Positions 7,435-17,050 of a stretch of DNA of 64,000 nt are shown in pieces (within the stretch, counting starts at the first letter, position 1; every line of letters begins with the position of its first letter). Location of the stretch: positions 1 to 64,000 of the forward strand of contig NZ_FNDT01000014.1 of assembly GCF_900099735.1 (NCBI RefSeq), given 5' to 3'. Both the position numbers and the translations under genes were made by a program. Under the pieces are notes generated by a model. It was not told the origin of the DNA. It made no database searches and saw nothing but the letters and a program-made list of their open reading frames with translations. The DNA comes from Arthrobacter subterraneus (GTDB taxonomy: Bacteria; Actinomycetota; Actinomycetes; Actinomycetales; Micrococcaceae).

Positions 7435-8871
7435 TTACTTGGCCTTGGCCTTCTCCGTGTCCTCGGAGCGGCCCTTGTCCAGGGAAGGAGCTGCTTCCTG
7501 CTTCTTCGCCGGCGGGGCAGCGGCCTCGCGGAAGGCGCGGCGCGGGCTCTGCAGGTCCATCAGCTGGGTGGTGTCACGCCCGAAGACGAACCCGAGCACC
7601 CAGTTGCCGACAACGCGGAACTTACGCTCGAACATGGGCATTGCCATGCCGTGGTAGCCGCGGTGGGCCAGCCATGCGGGAAGTCCGCGCATGCCGAAGC
7701 CCATGATGTTGGCGACGCCCTTGTACTGGCCGAACCCGGCAACCGCACCGAGGTTCTTGTGCTTGTACTCGCGGACGCGGCCCACGCCGTAGCGCTCGGC
7801 GTAGATGTTGTCGGCGAGGAGCTTCGCCTGACGGACGGCGTGCTGTGCGTTCGGGACGCAGAAACCGCCTACGCCGCCTCCGGACAGGTCAGGAACGGCA
7901 GAGACGTCGCCGGCTGCCCAGGCGCCGTCCAGCGGGCCGTCGTCGCCGGTGATGCGCAGTTCCGGGTTGGCGCGGACGCGGCCGCGCTCGTCGATCGGGA
8001 AGTCGGTGTTGCGGACCACCGGGTTGGCCTGCACGCCGGCAGTCCACACGAGGGTGTCGGTCTCGAACTCATCGGCCGGGGACTTGTCCGGCATGTTGAT
8101 GAGCTTGAGCCTGCCGCCCTTGGCGCTGGCGAGCGAAGTGTTGAGCTTGACCTGGACACCGCGGGCACGCAGGTGCTCCACAACCCACTTGGCCTGTTCC
8201 TCGGTGACCTCGGGCATGATGCGCCCCATTGCCTCAACCAGGACAAACCGGATATCGGACCGCTCGAGCCGCGGGTTCTTCTTGACAGCAGCGCGCGCCA
8301 GGTCCTCCATCTCGGCGAGCGCCTCGATACCTGCGAATCCGCCGCCGACAACCACGAAGGTCAGGGCGCGGTCCCGCTCCGGACCGGGCTGCATCATCGA
8401 GCCGGTCTCAATCCGCTCCAGGAGTCCGTTGCGCACGGCGACGGCTTCCTCGATGGTCTTCATACCGATGCCTTCTTCTGCCAGCCCCTCGATCGGGAAG
8501 GTGCGGGTGATGGCACCGGCCGCAATGACGATGTCGCGGTAGGGCAGTTCGAAGGGTTCACTGCCGTCGGCCGGATCAACGGTGGCCGTGCGTGAGGAGT
8601 GGTTGACGCCGGTGACCTTGCCCGTGATGAGCTCGGTGTCCGTCAGGTGCATGCGGTGGGAGACGACGGCGTGACGCGCCTCGATGTTGCCCCCTGCCAC
8701 CTCGGGCAGGAAGGGCTGGTAAGTCATGTACGGCAAAGGATCCACGAGCGTGACGATCCCGCCGTGTGCCTTCACCTTCTTCTGCAGCTTGTGGGCTACG
8801 TAAAGACCGACGTAGCCGCCGCCGACAACGAGAATCCGGGGACGATCAGAGAACGAGGGGGTTTGAGCCAT
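7435..8871 (-). CDS. ndh: Type II NADH dehydrogenase (FAD-dependent, non-proton-pumping)
   Basis: This membrane-associated flavoprotein transfers electrons from NADH to the quinone pool. Its 478 residues carry an FAD-binding motif ILVVGGGYVGLYVA at about 13-26, an NADH-binding motif VVVGGGFAGIEA in the middle, the AAGDV FAD motif (DGAWAAGDVSAVP), and an amphipathic C-terminal region before a charged tail (KKQEAAPSLDKGRSEDTEKAKAK). Length and motifs match actinobacterial NDH-2. ATG 8871 starts the conserved SDRPRILVVGGG segment. It stands alone between a terminator and the subtilase gene, which ends ten bases upstream. Confidence 0.93.
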   Translation of the reverse strand: MAQTPSFSDRPRILVVGGGYVGLYVAHKLQKKVKAHGGIVTLVDPLPYMTYQPFLPEVAGGNIEARHAVVSHRMHLTDTELITGKVTGVNHSSRTATVDPADGSEPFELPYRDIVIAAGAITRTFPIEGLAEEGIGMKTIEEAVAVRNGLLERIETGSMMQPGPERDRALTFVVVGGGFAGIEALAEMEDLARAAVKKNPRLERSDIRFVLVEAMGRIMPEVTEEQAKWVVEHLRARGVQVKLNTSLASAKGGRLKLINMPDKSPADEFETDTLVWTAGVQANPVVRNTDFPIDERGRVRANPELRITGDDGPLDGAWAAGDVSAVPDLSGGGVGGFCVPNAQHAVRQAKLLADNIYAERYGVGRVREYKHKNLGAVAGFGQYKGVANIMGFGMRGLPAWLAHRGYHGMAMPMFERKFRVVGNWVLGFVFGRDTTQLMDLQSPRRAFREAAAPPAKKQEAAPSLDKGRSEDTEKAKAK

Positions 8872-8880
8872 GACTCAAGC

Positions 8881-10392
8881 CTACCGGACTTTGTGAAAAT
8901 CTTCACTAGCGGGTTCTGTGGGGTCCACGTCCGCCCGGCTCTCCCGGTAAATCCGGATCACCTGGTACGTTCCGCCGAGGAGGATGACCAGGATCAGCCC
9001 GCCGAATCCGAACACGATGAAGGCCGGCAGCGAGCTTGCCGACGAGGTCCGCTCCTGGGCGGCCGGGACGGTCGGTTCCGGGATATCGGGAAGCGGTTCC
9101 TCCTCCGGCGCTGCTTCCGGCGGGGGCGGCGGTGGCACCTCCCCTCGGCGGTACGTCTCGATGTACTGGGCCATGCTGACAACGCCGCCGGCGCCGAGCA
9201 GCCGCTCCTCGGGAACGGCCAGGTCCGCATTCACTGCGGCGTCCGCGTCGAGGATGCCGTGGCCGTAGATGGTGTCCTTGCCCGGTATGCCTGCGTCACG
9301 CGCCGTCATGATGATCCGGTTGATGACCTGCGGGGCGGTCAGGTCCGGGTACTTGGCGCGGATGAGCGCGGCCACCCCGGAGACCAGCGGGGCAGCACCC
9401 GAGGTGCCGGACCACTTGCTCGCATACAGGCCGCCCGGCAGCGCCCCCACGAGGTTCTCGGCAGGCGCGGCGATACCGATACTGATGCCTTCGGAGGAGG
9501 ATTCCCGGCTGGCTGCGCCCTCGGCGTCCAGTCCGCCCACGGCCAGCACGCCGGGCATGGTGGCCGGTGCGCCGACCTGCACGGAGCCTCCGGCCCGGTT
9601 GCCCGCGGCGGCGACAATGACAACGTCCTTCTGTTCCGCGTAGAGGAACGCCTCGTCCCAGCTCTCCGGCCAGGTGGGCGACGTGCTGCCCAGCGACATG
9701 TTGATCACCGAGGCACCGTTGTCCACGGCCCAGCGCACCGCGTTGGGGATCTGGTCGTCGATGCTGACGCCTGCGGGATTGGCGCCGGTCGCCTCCCCTG
9801 CGATCCAGAGTGAGACCGCCAACAGCTCGGCCTCCGGTGCCACACCGACCACACCGTCGGTCCCCCGACCGGCGGTCTGGAGGGGTGAATCCTCTGCCTC
9901 CCTGCTGGCTTCGGCTTCCGCTTGCGCCGAAGCTTCCGCGGAGGCTTCCGCTTTCGCCGAAGCAGAGGGCTTTGCTGAACCTGAGGGCGATGGAGATGCA
10001 ACCGGTTCCTCGGGCTCGTGTCCGCGGCCGGCGATCAGGCTCGCCACCAGGGTGCCGTGCTCGGGCACCTCCCCGATTCCGCGCTGCCCGTCGGGCGCTC
10101 CTGCACCGGACACATCGGTGCCTCCGGTGACAACCCCCTCAAGGTCGGGGTGGCTTCCGTCAACCCCGCTGTCGATCACAGCAACCGTGACACCGGCTCC
10201 CCTGGTGGCTTCCCAGGCCTCGGCGATCCCATAATCCTCCACCCAGTATTCGCGGTCGCGAAGCTCACCTCCGTGGGCGCCTGCCCTGTCCGCCGGACCG
10301 ACGACGGCGGTGGCCAGGCCGAGCGAGAGCGCCAGGGCGGCGGCAACGGACCGGGAAACGTGAGCGCGGTGGTGCGCGGAAGAGACTGTCAC
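8881..10392 (-). CDS. Membrane-anchored subtilisin-like serine protease (S8, mycosin-like layout)
   Basis: This exported subtilase has a signal peptide (residues about 11-39), the catalytic Asp in AVIDSGVDGSHPDL (D74), His in HGTLVASLIAG (H112), oxyanion Asn in AAAGNRAGG (N265) and Ser in SGTSGAAP (S331). A Pro-rich stretch (420-445), one membrane span (about 455-477) and a short cytoplasmic tail complete it. This matches the mycosin (MycP) layout, but no type VII secretion gene is nearby, so the name is only structural. A 40-residue Ala/Ser/Glu low-complexity insert (about 131-170) follows the catalytic His. The start is GTG 10392, five bases after the ppx-like gene upstream. Confidence 0.88.
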   Translation of the reverse strand: MTVSSAHHRAHVSRSVAAALALSLGLATAVVGPADRAGAHGGELRDREYWVEDYGIAEAWEATRGAGVTVAVIDSGVDGSHPDLEGVVTGGTDVSGAGAPDGQRGIGEVPEHGTLVASLIAGRGHEPEEPVASPSPSGSAKPSASAKAEASAEASAQAEAEASREAEDSPLQTAGRGTDGVVGVAPEAELLAVSLWIAGEATGANPAGVSIDDQIPNAVRWAVDNGASVINMSLGSTSPTWPESWDEAFLYAEQKDVVIVAAAGNRAGGSVQVGAPATMPGVLAVGGLDAEGAASRESSSEGISIGIAAPAENLVGALPGGLYASKWSGTSGAAPLVSGVAALIRAKYPDLTAPQVINRIIMTARDAGIPGKDTIYGHGILDADAAVNADLAVPEERLLGAGGVVSMAQYIETYRRGEVPPPPPPEAAPEEEPLPDIPEPTVPAAQERTSSASSLPAFIVFGFGGLILVILLGGTYQVIRIYRESRADVDPTEPASEDFHKVR

Positions 10393-10397
10393 GTGCG

Positions 10398-11342
10398 CTA
10401 CTTTCGGGAGGCTGCGCTGAGGGCAATGCCGTCAAGAATATCGTGTTCGCTGGCAACCGCGCCCTGCACGCGCCCTTCGGTGGCCTCCGCGACACGCCGG
10501 ACGACGGTGCGCCAGATGAGCGCTCCGGCACCGATGACATCCACGCGTCCCGGGTGCATGTAGGGCAGTGCCTTCCGCTCGGCGCGGGTGAGGTGCAGCA
10601 GCGAGGTGGCGGCGTCGTCGATCTCTGTCAGTCCCAGTTCCGTTCCGTGGATGCGCTCCGGCAGGTACTCGGGAAGCTTCAGCGCGTGCGCGGTGACGGT
10701 GGTGATGCTGCCGGCGACCCCGATGATGCCGTGCACGGAGGAAAGGTCGACGTCGGCGTGGGCTTCGTCGATCATGCGGCCGATCTCTTCTTCCGCGGAG
10801 GCGATTTCCTCGTCCGTGGGCGGATCGGAGCGGAGGAACCGTTCGGTGAAACGGACGCACCCCATATCCATGCTGCGCCCGGCAATGACCTGGCTGCCGG
10901 TACCGACGACAAACTCCGTGCTTCCGCCGCCGAGGTCCACCACCAGCACCGGAGCGTCGTTTTCGCCGGCCAGCACGCTCGCCGCTCCGGAGAACGACAG
11001 TTCCGCTTCCTCGCCGCCGCTGACGACTTCCGGTTCAACGCCGAGGCGGTCCCGCACTCCGGTTACGAAGACCTCGCGGTTGCTCGCATCCCGGGTGGCC
11101 GACGTGGCCACGAAACGGACGCGGCCGGCGTCGTGCTCCTTGATCAGTGCGGCATATTCATCCACGGCGTCGAAGGTCCGCTGCAGCGCGGCTTCGGAAA
11201 GCTCACCGGTGGCATCGACGCCTTCGCCGAGGCGGACCACCCGCATGAGGCGCACGACGTCGGTGAGGCCTGCGCCATCGTCGACGTCCGCAATCAGCAG
11301 GCGGATGGAGTTGGTGCCGCAATCAATGGCTGCAGTTCGCAT
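10398..11342 (-). CDS. ppx: Ppx/GppA phosphatase family protein (exopolyphosphatase)
   Basis: This cytoplasmic ASKHA-fold phosphatase hydrolyses polyphosphate from its ends (or pppGpp). Phosphate-binding motifs DCGTNSIRLLIADV (7-20) and VVDLGGGSTEFV (134-145) and the acidic GGEEAELSF (109-117) are present. At 314 residues it is the short two-domain form common in Actinobacteria, without the C-terminal HD-like domain. The start ATG 11342 is one base from the DUF501 stop, so the two are cotranscribed. Mycobacterial relatives of this form act on polyphosphate; the exact substrate here is not proven. Confidence 0.9.
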   Translation of the reverse strand: MRTAAIDCGTNSIRLLIADVDDGAGLTDVVRLMRVVRLGEGVDATGELSEAALQRTFDAVDEYAALIKEHDAGRVRFVATSATRDASNREVFVTGVRDRLGVEPEVVSGGEEAELSFSGAASVLAGENDAPVLVVDLGGGSTEFVVGTGSQVIAGRSMDMGCVRFTERFLRSDPPTDEEIASAEEEIGRMIDEAHADVDLSSVHGIIGVAGSITTVTAHALKLPEYLPERIHGTELGLTEIDDAATSLLHLTRAERKALPYMHPGRVDVIGAGALIWRTVVRRVAEATEGRVQGAVASEHDILDGIALSAASRK

Positions 11343-11343
11343 A

Positions 11344-11994
11344 TCAGGCCTTTCCCTCGCCGGTTCGGCGTTCGGCGCGTTTGGCGTCCAGTTCCTCGGG
11401 AGTGAGTCCCTGGGTCTTCACATGGCGGCTGAGGTCGCGGTCCGGCGGGTCGCCGCTTTCGTCCCAAGCGCCGGCGCAGCGGCATTCGTCGACGATCCAC
11501 CATTCGGAGATGGCAGCGAGTGCCTCATCCCCGAGCGGGTTGACGCCCGGTCCGGCCGCGAGGGAATGCCCCACGAGGACGTGGAGGCACTTCACGCGGG
11601 TGGGCATCCCGCCGGCGGAGACGCCGTCGATCTCGGGTACCGGACCGATTCCGCTGCGTTCCCCGATCTCGGCCCGCGCCCGCAGGTAGGACTCGTGGGC
11701 CGCCCGGTAGCGCTCGGCGAGATCCGGGTCGCGTTCGAGGCGCTCCGTCATCTCCGTCATGGTGCCCGCGGCCTCCAGCCGGGAGACCGCCGCGGTGATG
11801 ACCGGGTGCGTCAGGTAGTACGTGGTGGGAAAGGGGATGCCGTTGCTGAGCCGCGGCGCTGTGGTGGCCACGAGCGGGTTTCCGCAGACACAGCGGGCGC
11901 CGATTTCGACGACGTCGCGGACCGGCCGTCCCAACTGCCGGCTGAGGGTCTCCAGATCAGCCGGTGTGGGTGTGAGCGGGTTGCCTTCGGTCAC
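11344..11994 (-). CDS. DUF501 family protein
   Basis: This 216-residue protein has the DUF501 pattern: LGRPVRDVVEIGARCVCGNPLV, then GIPFPTTYYLTHP, and VKCLHVLVGHSLAAGPGVNPLGDEAL. Several conserved Cys residues (CVCG, KCLH, ECRC) hint at metal binding, but no function is established. The GTG start at 11994 has AAGGA seven bases upstream. It sits between divIC/eno and ppx, the usual actinobacterial neighbourhood. The first of the two 61-bp palindromic elements lies just upstream of its ribosome-binding site. Confidence 0.85.
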   Translation of the reverse strand: MTEGNPLTPTPADLETLSRQLGRPVRDVVEIGARCVCGNPLVATTAPRLSNGIPFPTTYYLTHPVITAAVSRLEAAGTMTEMTERLERDPDLAERYRAAHESYLRARAEIGERSGIGPVPEIDGVSAGGMPTRVKCLHVLVGHSLAAGPGVNPLGDEALAAISEWWIVDECRCAGAWDESGDPPDRDLSRHVKTQGLTPEELDAKRAERRTGEGKA

Positions 11995-12012
11995 TGCGGT
12001 CCTTCCATTTCG

Positions 12013-12073
12013 AGTTTTTGTCGCCTATCTGCTGCTCAGACCGGGCTATAGCAGCAGATAGGCGACAAAAACT
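12013..12073. repeat. 61-bp palindromic element, copy 1
   Basis: Two perfect 22-base inverted arms (12013-12034 and 12052-12073, core GTCGCCTATCTGCTG) flank a 17-base loop. The element fills the gap between the DivIC gene and the DUF501 gene. A second copy with the same arms and the same 61-base length but a different loop is at 41119-41179. This marks a dispersed element rather than a gene-specific terminator. Confidence 0.85.
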
Positions 12074-12088
12074 TCCCGGGAACCAACG

Positions 12089-12781
12089 TTAGTCGGTGGC
12101 GGCGCGCTCGACGGACGCCCAGAGCGCATCGGCCCAGGGCAGATCCGCCGGCGAGGCAGCGGACTGCTGTTCCTCCGAGGTCTCCACAGCCGTTCCGCCC
12201 TTGACCAGGTAGCGGGTTTCTCCGGGCATCACCAGGAACAGCCGGTCACGGGCCTGCTGCTTGATGTACGAGGGATCTTCCCAGCGGGCAATCTGCGTTT
12301 CAAGGGTGTCCTGCTCCCGCTGCAGCGCGGTGATCCGCTCCTGCAGTGCTTCGGTCTCCGCCTGCTGCTGAAGGTAGGTGCGCACGGACGGCGCCAGCAG
12401 CACCGTGATGGTGACAAGCACGACGGCGAGTGCCAGCAGCCGCCCGGAAAAGGCTTTCGCGGGAATCGGCTCCGCGTCCTCCGCCGGAACAATGACCCGC
12501 TCCGCCGGCTTCCGGAACGGTGCACTGGCGGTCCGGATGGCTCCGGCGAGCTGGGACCGTTCGGCGGCCCGCGCCTCCGACGGTGAGGTCTTCCTGCGGG
12601 GCGGCGGGGATCCGGCACCGGGAGAACCGGCCTGCTTTTCCGCCGGGTGCTTTGTTGTCGGTGTCGCCGAACGCACTGAAGCGCCCTGGGGGCCAGGGCG
12701 CTTCAGGGGCGGAGCCGGCTGCCTCTGCCCGTCTGCGCGCGCTCGTGCGGTGCGCGGAACGCTGGGGCGTCGGGTGGACAT
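12089..12781 (-). CDS. Septum formation initiator family protein (DivIC/FtsB)
   Basis: This bitopic cell-division protein of the FtsB/DivIC family belongs to the FtsB-FtsL-FtsQ divisome complex. It has a long polar, Pro/Arg-rich cytoplasmic N-terminus (1-110), one membrane span (about 114-131), a coiled coil (about 135-168, LQQQAETEALQERITALQREQDTLETQIARW) and the DivIC motif DPSYIKQQARDRLFLVMPGE. Its 230 residues fit actinobacterial members, which carry long N-termini. CGAGGAG precedes ATG 12781. The position beside eno is the standard actinobacterial arrangement. Confidence 0.92.
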   Translation of the reverse strand: MSTRRPSVPRTARARADGQRQPAPPLKRPGPQGASVRSATPTTKHPAEKQAGSPGAGSPPPRRKTSPSEARAAERSQLAGAIRTASAPFRKPAERVIVPAEDAEPIPAKAFSGRLLALAVVLVTITVLLAPSVRTYLQQQAETEALQERITALQREQDTLETQIARWEDPSYIKQQARDRLFLVMPGETRYLVKGGTAVETSEEQQSAASPADLPWADALWASVERAATD

Positions 12782-12829
12782 CGGACTCCTCGCTCAAACT
12801 TGCTAAGCCGCCGGCATGGGAAAGAGCCC

Positions 12830-12874
12830 CAGGCTGACGGTTACCTGCTTAACGAGGGTAACGCGCTGAGCCTG
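12830..12874 (-). terminator. Probable terminator of eno
   Basis: On the minus strand a nested hairpin (CAGGCT/AGCCTG enclosing GTTACC/GGTAAC) begins just past the eno stop and is followed by a CTCTTTCCC run. The stem is imperfect, so this call is moderate. Confidence 0.5.
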
Positions 12875-12879
12875 AGTGA

Positions 12880-14307
<1,428 letters not shown>

Positions 14308-14311
14308 CTAA

Positions 14312-14433
14312 CCCGTTGAGTTGTCAGGACACACCCCGTATCAGGCGGGCAAAGCGGCGTGTCCTGACACGTGAATAGATTCTCGGACCCCCACGGAGCG
14401 GCAGCGCCGCCCGGACGCTGCCAACTCAACGGG
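14312..14433. repeat. Nested inverted repeat upstream of eno
   Basis: A 12-base arm CCCGTTGAGTTG (14312-14323) is repeated in inverse form as CAACTCAACGGG (14422-14433). Inside it, TGTCAGGACAC (14322-14332) pairs with GTGTCCTGACA (14359-14369). The whole 122-base block lies between mazG and eno and contains no reading frame. The nested arms look like a small dispersed element or the ends of a decayed one rather than a simple terminator. Confidence 0.6.
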
Positions 14434-14447
14434 AGGAGGGGCACTGG

Positions 14448-15182
14448 TCAGGGCGCGGCGTGCGCCTCCTGGTATCGGCGCACTGCCAGGCGCAGCGCCC
14501 GCTCCGGGTCCAGCCCCGCATCGACCGCGCGTCCGACGACGGCGAGCAGCACCTCCCCGAGCTCCTCCTCCGACGCGGGAGCGACACCCGACCCGGGAAC
14601 GGCACCCGACGCGGGAACGGAACCCGACGCGGGAGCGGCACCTGCAGAGCGGACGACGACGGCGGCCGGTTCCGGCGCGGAACCCGCCTCGCGCCGGGCG
14701 CGCTTGAGCGTCTTCGCCGCCGACGCGAGGGCGGGCAGACCAGGCGGGATGCTGGCGAACGGATGACTGTCCGCCGGCTGCTCCTGCCGCTTGATGCTGT
14801 GCCAGGCGGCCTCGATCTCCTCGACCGAGGCCGGAAATTCGTCCCGGAGACCGCCGTCGGGCATGAAGATGTGCGCGTTGCGGCGGATCATCTTCTCGGT
14901 GAGCCCGTCAATGACATCGGCCATCGCAAAGGGTCCCTGTTCCTCCTGCAGGCGCGCATGGAGCACCACCTGCAGGAGGACGTCGCCCAGCTCCGAGCGC
15001 AGGTCATCGGCTCCGGCGGTACCCTCCAGGACCTCGAGGAGTTCGTAGCACTCCTCGACGAGGTACTCGGCGAGGGACTCGTGGGTCAACGCACCCATCC
15101 ACGGGCAGTGCTCACGCAGTTGCCCGATGACCTCGAGCAGTCGCTCCAGGGACGCTCCCGCCCGCTGCGCACTGTCCGTCAT
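14448..15182 (-). CDS. mazG: MazG-family nucleotide pyrophosphohydrolase
   Basis: This all-alpha NTP pyrophosphohydrolase hydrolyses NTPs to NMPs and pyrophosphate (housecleaning). The Mg-binding residues are visible in VEECYELLE (E43, E44, E47) and ELGDVLLQVVLHA (E64, D67), with MIRRNAHIF and EIEAAWHSIK as further MazG motifs. A six-residue repeat (GAAPAS GSVPAS GAVPGS GVAPAS) lies at about 180-203 and is encoded by four 18-bp tandem units. It separates the catalytic domain from the C-terminal half-domain ending QEAHAAP. ATG 15182 overlaps the adenosine deaminase stop by four bases. Confidence 0.88.
   Translation of the reverse strand: MTDSAQRAGASLERLLEVIGQLREHCPWMGALTHESLAEYLVEECYELLEVLEGTAGADDLRSELGDVLLQVVLHARLQEEQGPFAMADVIDGLTEKMIRRNAHIFMPDGGLRDEFPASVEEIEAAWHSIKRQEQPADSHPFASIPPGLPALASAAKTLKRARREAGSAPEPAAVVVRSAGAAPASGSVPASGAVPGSGVAPASEEELGEVLLAVVGRAVDAGLDPERALRLAVRRYQEAHAAP
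14570..14641. repeat. Four 18-bp tandem repeats inside mazG
   Basis: Four units of the type CCGACGCGGGAACGGCAC occupy 14570-14587, 14588-14605, 14606-14623 and 14624-14641, differing at one to three positions. They encode the six-residue repeat in the MazG linker and keep the frame, so copy number can vary without breaking the gene. Confidence 0.85.
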
Positions 15183-16321
15183 GCTCCCCCGGTGCCGTCG
15201 TACCCCTGCGCAATCAGTTCAGCGAGCGCGGTCCGGCTGTCGAGCGGCAGGAATGCGGCTTCGACGGCGTTGAGTGTGAGGTCGAGGAGGTCGTCCAGGT
15301 CGTAGTCGAAGGTCTCCACGAGGAGTTCGAACTCGTCCGTGAGGCTCACCCCGCTCATCAGCCGGTTGTCCGTGTTGACCGTGATGTTGAACCCGAGCTG
15401 GTACAGCAGGTCGATCGGGTGGCTGGCAATGTCCTTGCCGAACGCCTCTATCGCCCCGGTCTGCAGGTTCGAGGAGGGGCAGATTTCCAGCGGGATCCCG
15501 CGGTCGCGGACCCAGGCGGCCACCCGGCCGAGGGTGACCATGCCCACGCCGGCGTCGCTGCCGCCGTCGTCGTCGAATTCCACCGTGATGTCCTCGGCGA
15601 TGCGCACGCCGTGGCCCAGCCGCTGCGCGCGGCCGCTGACCAGCGCGTCGACGATGCTGTCGATTCCGGCGGCCTCCCCCGCGTGCACGGTTGCCGGGAA
15701 CTGGTGCTGGGCCAGGTAGGTGAATGCGTCGGCGAAACGGGCCGGCGGGAAGCCGTTCTCGGCGCCCGCGATGTCGAAGCCGACGGCCCCGCGGTCACGG
15801 TGCCGGACGGCCAATTCGGCGATCTCCTGGCCGCGGTCGGCATGCCTCATGGCGGTGATGAGCTGGCCCACCTGGATGGTGCGTCCGCGTGCGGCGACTG
15901 CCTCCACCCCGGCATCGAGGCCCTCCTGGACCGCCTCGACGGCGTCGTCGAGGGAGAGGCCGCCCGTCAGGTGCTGCTCGGGTGCCCAGCGAACCTCGCC
16001 GTACACCACGCCGTCGTCCGCCAGGTCCTCAACGAACTCCTGCGCCACCCGGGCGAGACCTTCGCGGGTCTGCATTACTGCGATGGTGTGGTCGAAGGTT
16101 TCCAGGTAACGCACCAGGGAGCCGGAGTCTGCGGAGTCGCGGAACCACTGACCCAGCGCAACCGGATCGGTGGAGGGCAGCTGGTGGCCTACCGCGTCGG
16201 CGAGCTCGATGATGGTCGCCGGACGCAGGCCGCCGTCAAGGTGGTCATGCAGCGAAACCTTGGGCAGGGCGCGGATGTCGAAGGTGATGTCTGTCGCGAG
16301 GGAAGTCATAGGTTCAGTCAC
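15179..16321 (-). CDS. add: Adenosine deaminase
   Basis: This cytoplasmic zinc hydrolase deaminates adenosine and deoxyadenosine to inosine forms. Zn ligands and catalytic residues are visible as HDHLDG (residues 25-30), VHAGEAAG (H213, E216), RLGHGVRI and NTDNRLMSG. Its 380 residues fit the family. The start is GTG 16321; ATG 16309 (MTSLATDI) is equally possible, and neither has a strong ribosome-binding site. It overlaps mazG by four bases and follows the DedA gene by nine bases. With cdd, deoA and the nucleoside ABC transporter it forms a nucleoside salvage cluster. Confidence 0.93.
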   Translation of the reverse strand: MTEPMTSLATDITFDIRALPKVSLHDHLDGGLRPATIIELADAVGHQLPSTDPVALGQWFRDSADSGSLVRYLETFDHTIAVMQTREGLARVAQEFVEDLADDGVVYGEVRWAPEQHLTGGLSLDDAVEAVQEGLDAGVEAVAARGRTIQVGQLITAMRHADRGQEIAELAVRHRDRGAVGFDIAGAENGFPPARFADAFTYLAQHQFPATVHAGEAAGIDSIVDALVSGRAQRLGHGVRIAEDITVEFDDDGGSDAGVGMVTLGRVAAWVRDRGIPLEICPSSNLQTGAIEAFGKDIASHPIDLLYQLGFNITVNTDNRLMSGVSLTDEFELLVETFDYDLDDLLDLTLNAVEAAFLPLDSRTALAELIAQGYDGTGGA

Positions 16322-16330
16322 AGGCCAAGA

Positions 16331-17050
16331 CTACGCGGAAGCCAATGGTTCGGTCTCCGGATCGGCCTCTGCGACCGCACTCCCCTGCCTGTCAGGGTGC
16401 CGGGGGTGCAGCGGCTCGGGGCGGGGCCGCAGCGGTGTCGATCCCCGGACGGCGCTGATGATGCGGTCGACGATGAAGCCGAGGAGAACGGCAACGGAAA
16501 TCGCCACTGTGACGCCCAGCAGGTGGTTGTCCTTGAACCAGGCGCCCGCAAGCGCTCCGATCCCCACGGAGTAGCTTCCCCACGCGATTGCCGAGATGCA
16601 GGTCAGAACGAGGAAGCGCCGCCGGGAATACCCCGTGGCACCGGCGGTGAGGTTGACTGCCACGCGGCCGAACGGAATGAAACGGGCAACCAGGATCAGG
16701 GAAGCTGCACGTTTCTCAAGCTCATAGCCCGCCCATTCGAAAGCCTTCTGCGAGCGGGGCCGGCGCATCCACCGGAACCGTTGCGTGCCGACTCCCCTGC
16801 CCATCGCATAGGCGAGGTTGTCACCGACAAAGGCGCCGAGGGAAGAAACCAGGATCAGCAGCCATACGTCGGGGACACCCTGCGTGATTACCAGCGAGGC
16901 CAGCCCTACTACCACCGACTCGCTGGGGAACGGCGGGAAGAAGCCGTCGACCGTGCAGCAGATGAACACCAGCAGGTAGACCCACGGCTGTTCGGCGGTG
17001 CTGAGGATGAAATCACTCAGTCCGTTCGTGACAGCAAGAATGGCGTCCAC
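16331..17050 (-). CDS. DedA family (VTT domain) membrane protein
   Basis: This integral membrane protein of the DedA/SNARE-associated (VTT) family has 239 residues and about five hydrophobic segments. Family hallmarks are FFPPFPSESVVV (E and P-rich re-entrant region), GAFVGDNLAYAMGRGVG and ARFIPFGRVAVNLTAG (F-x-R-x3-P-type motif). Relatives are linked to polyprenyl-phosphate/phospholipid flipping and proton-motive-force homeostasis. The open frame reaches 17098, but GTG 17050 has AAGGAG eight bases upstream and is the better start. The C-terminal 30 residues are polar. Its place between nucleoside genes is probably incidental. Confidence 0.87.
   Translation of the reverse strand: MDAILAVTNGLSDFILSTAEQPWVYLLVFICCTVDGFFPPFPSESVVVGLASLVITQGVPDVWLLILVSSLGAFVGDNLAYAMGRGVGTQRFRWMRRPRSQKAFEWAGYELEKRAASLILVARFIPFGRVAVNLTAGATGYSRRRFLVLTCISAIAWGSYSVGIGALAGAWFKDNHLLGVTVAISVAVLLGFIVDRIISAVRGSTPLRPRPEPLHPRHPDRQGSAVAEADPETEPLASA

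Noticed and set aside
8881-10392. Type VII secretion locus
   Set aside because: Only the mycosin-like protease is present; no EccC, EccB, EccD or WXG100 gene is nearby.
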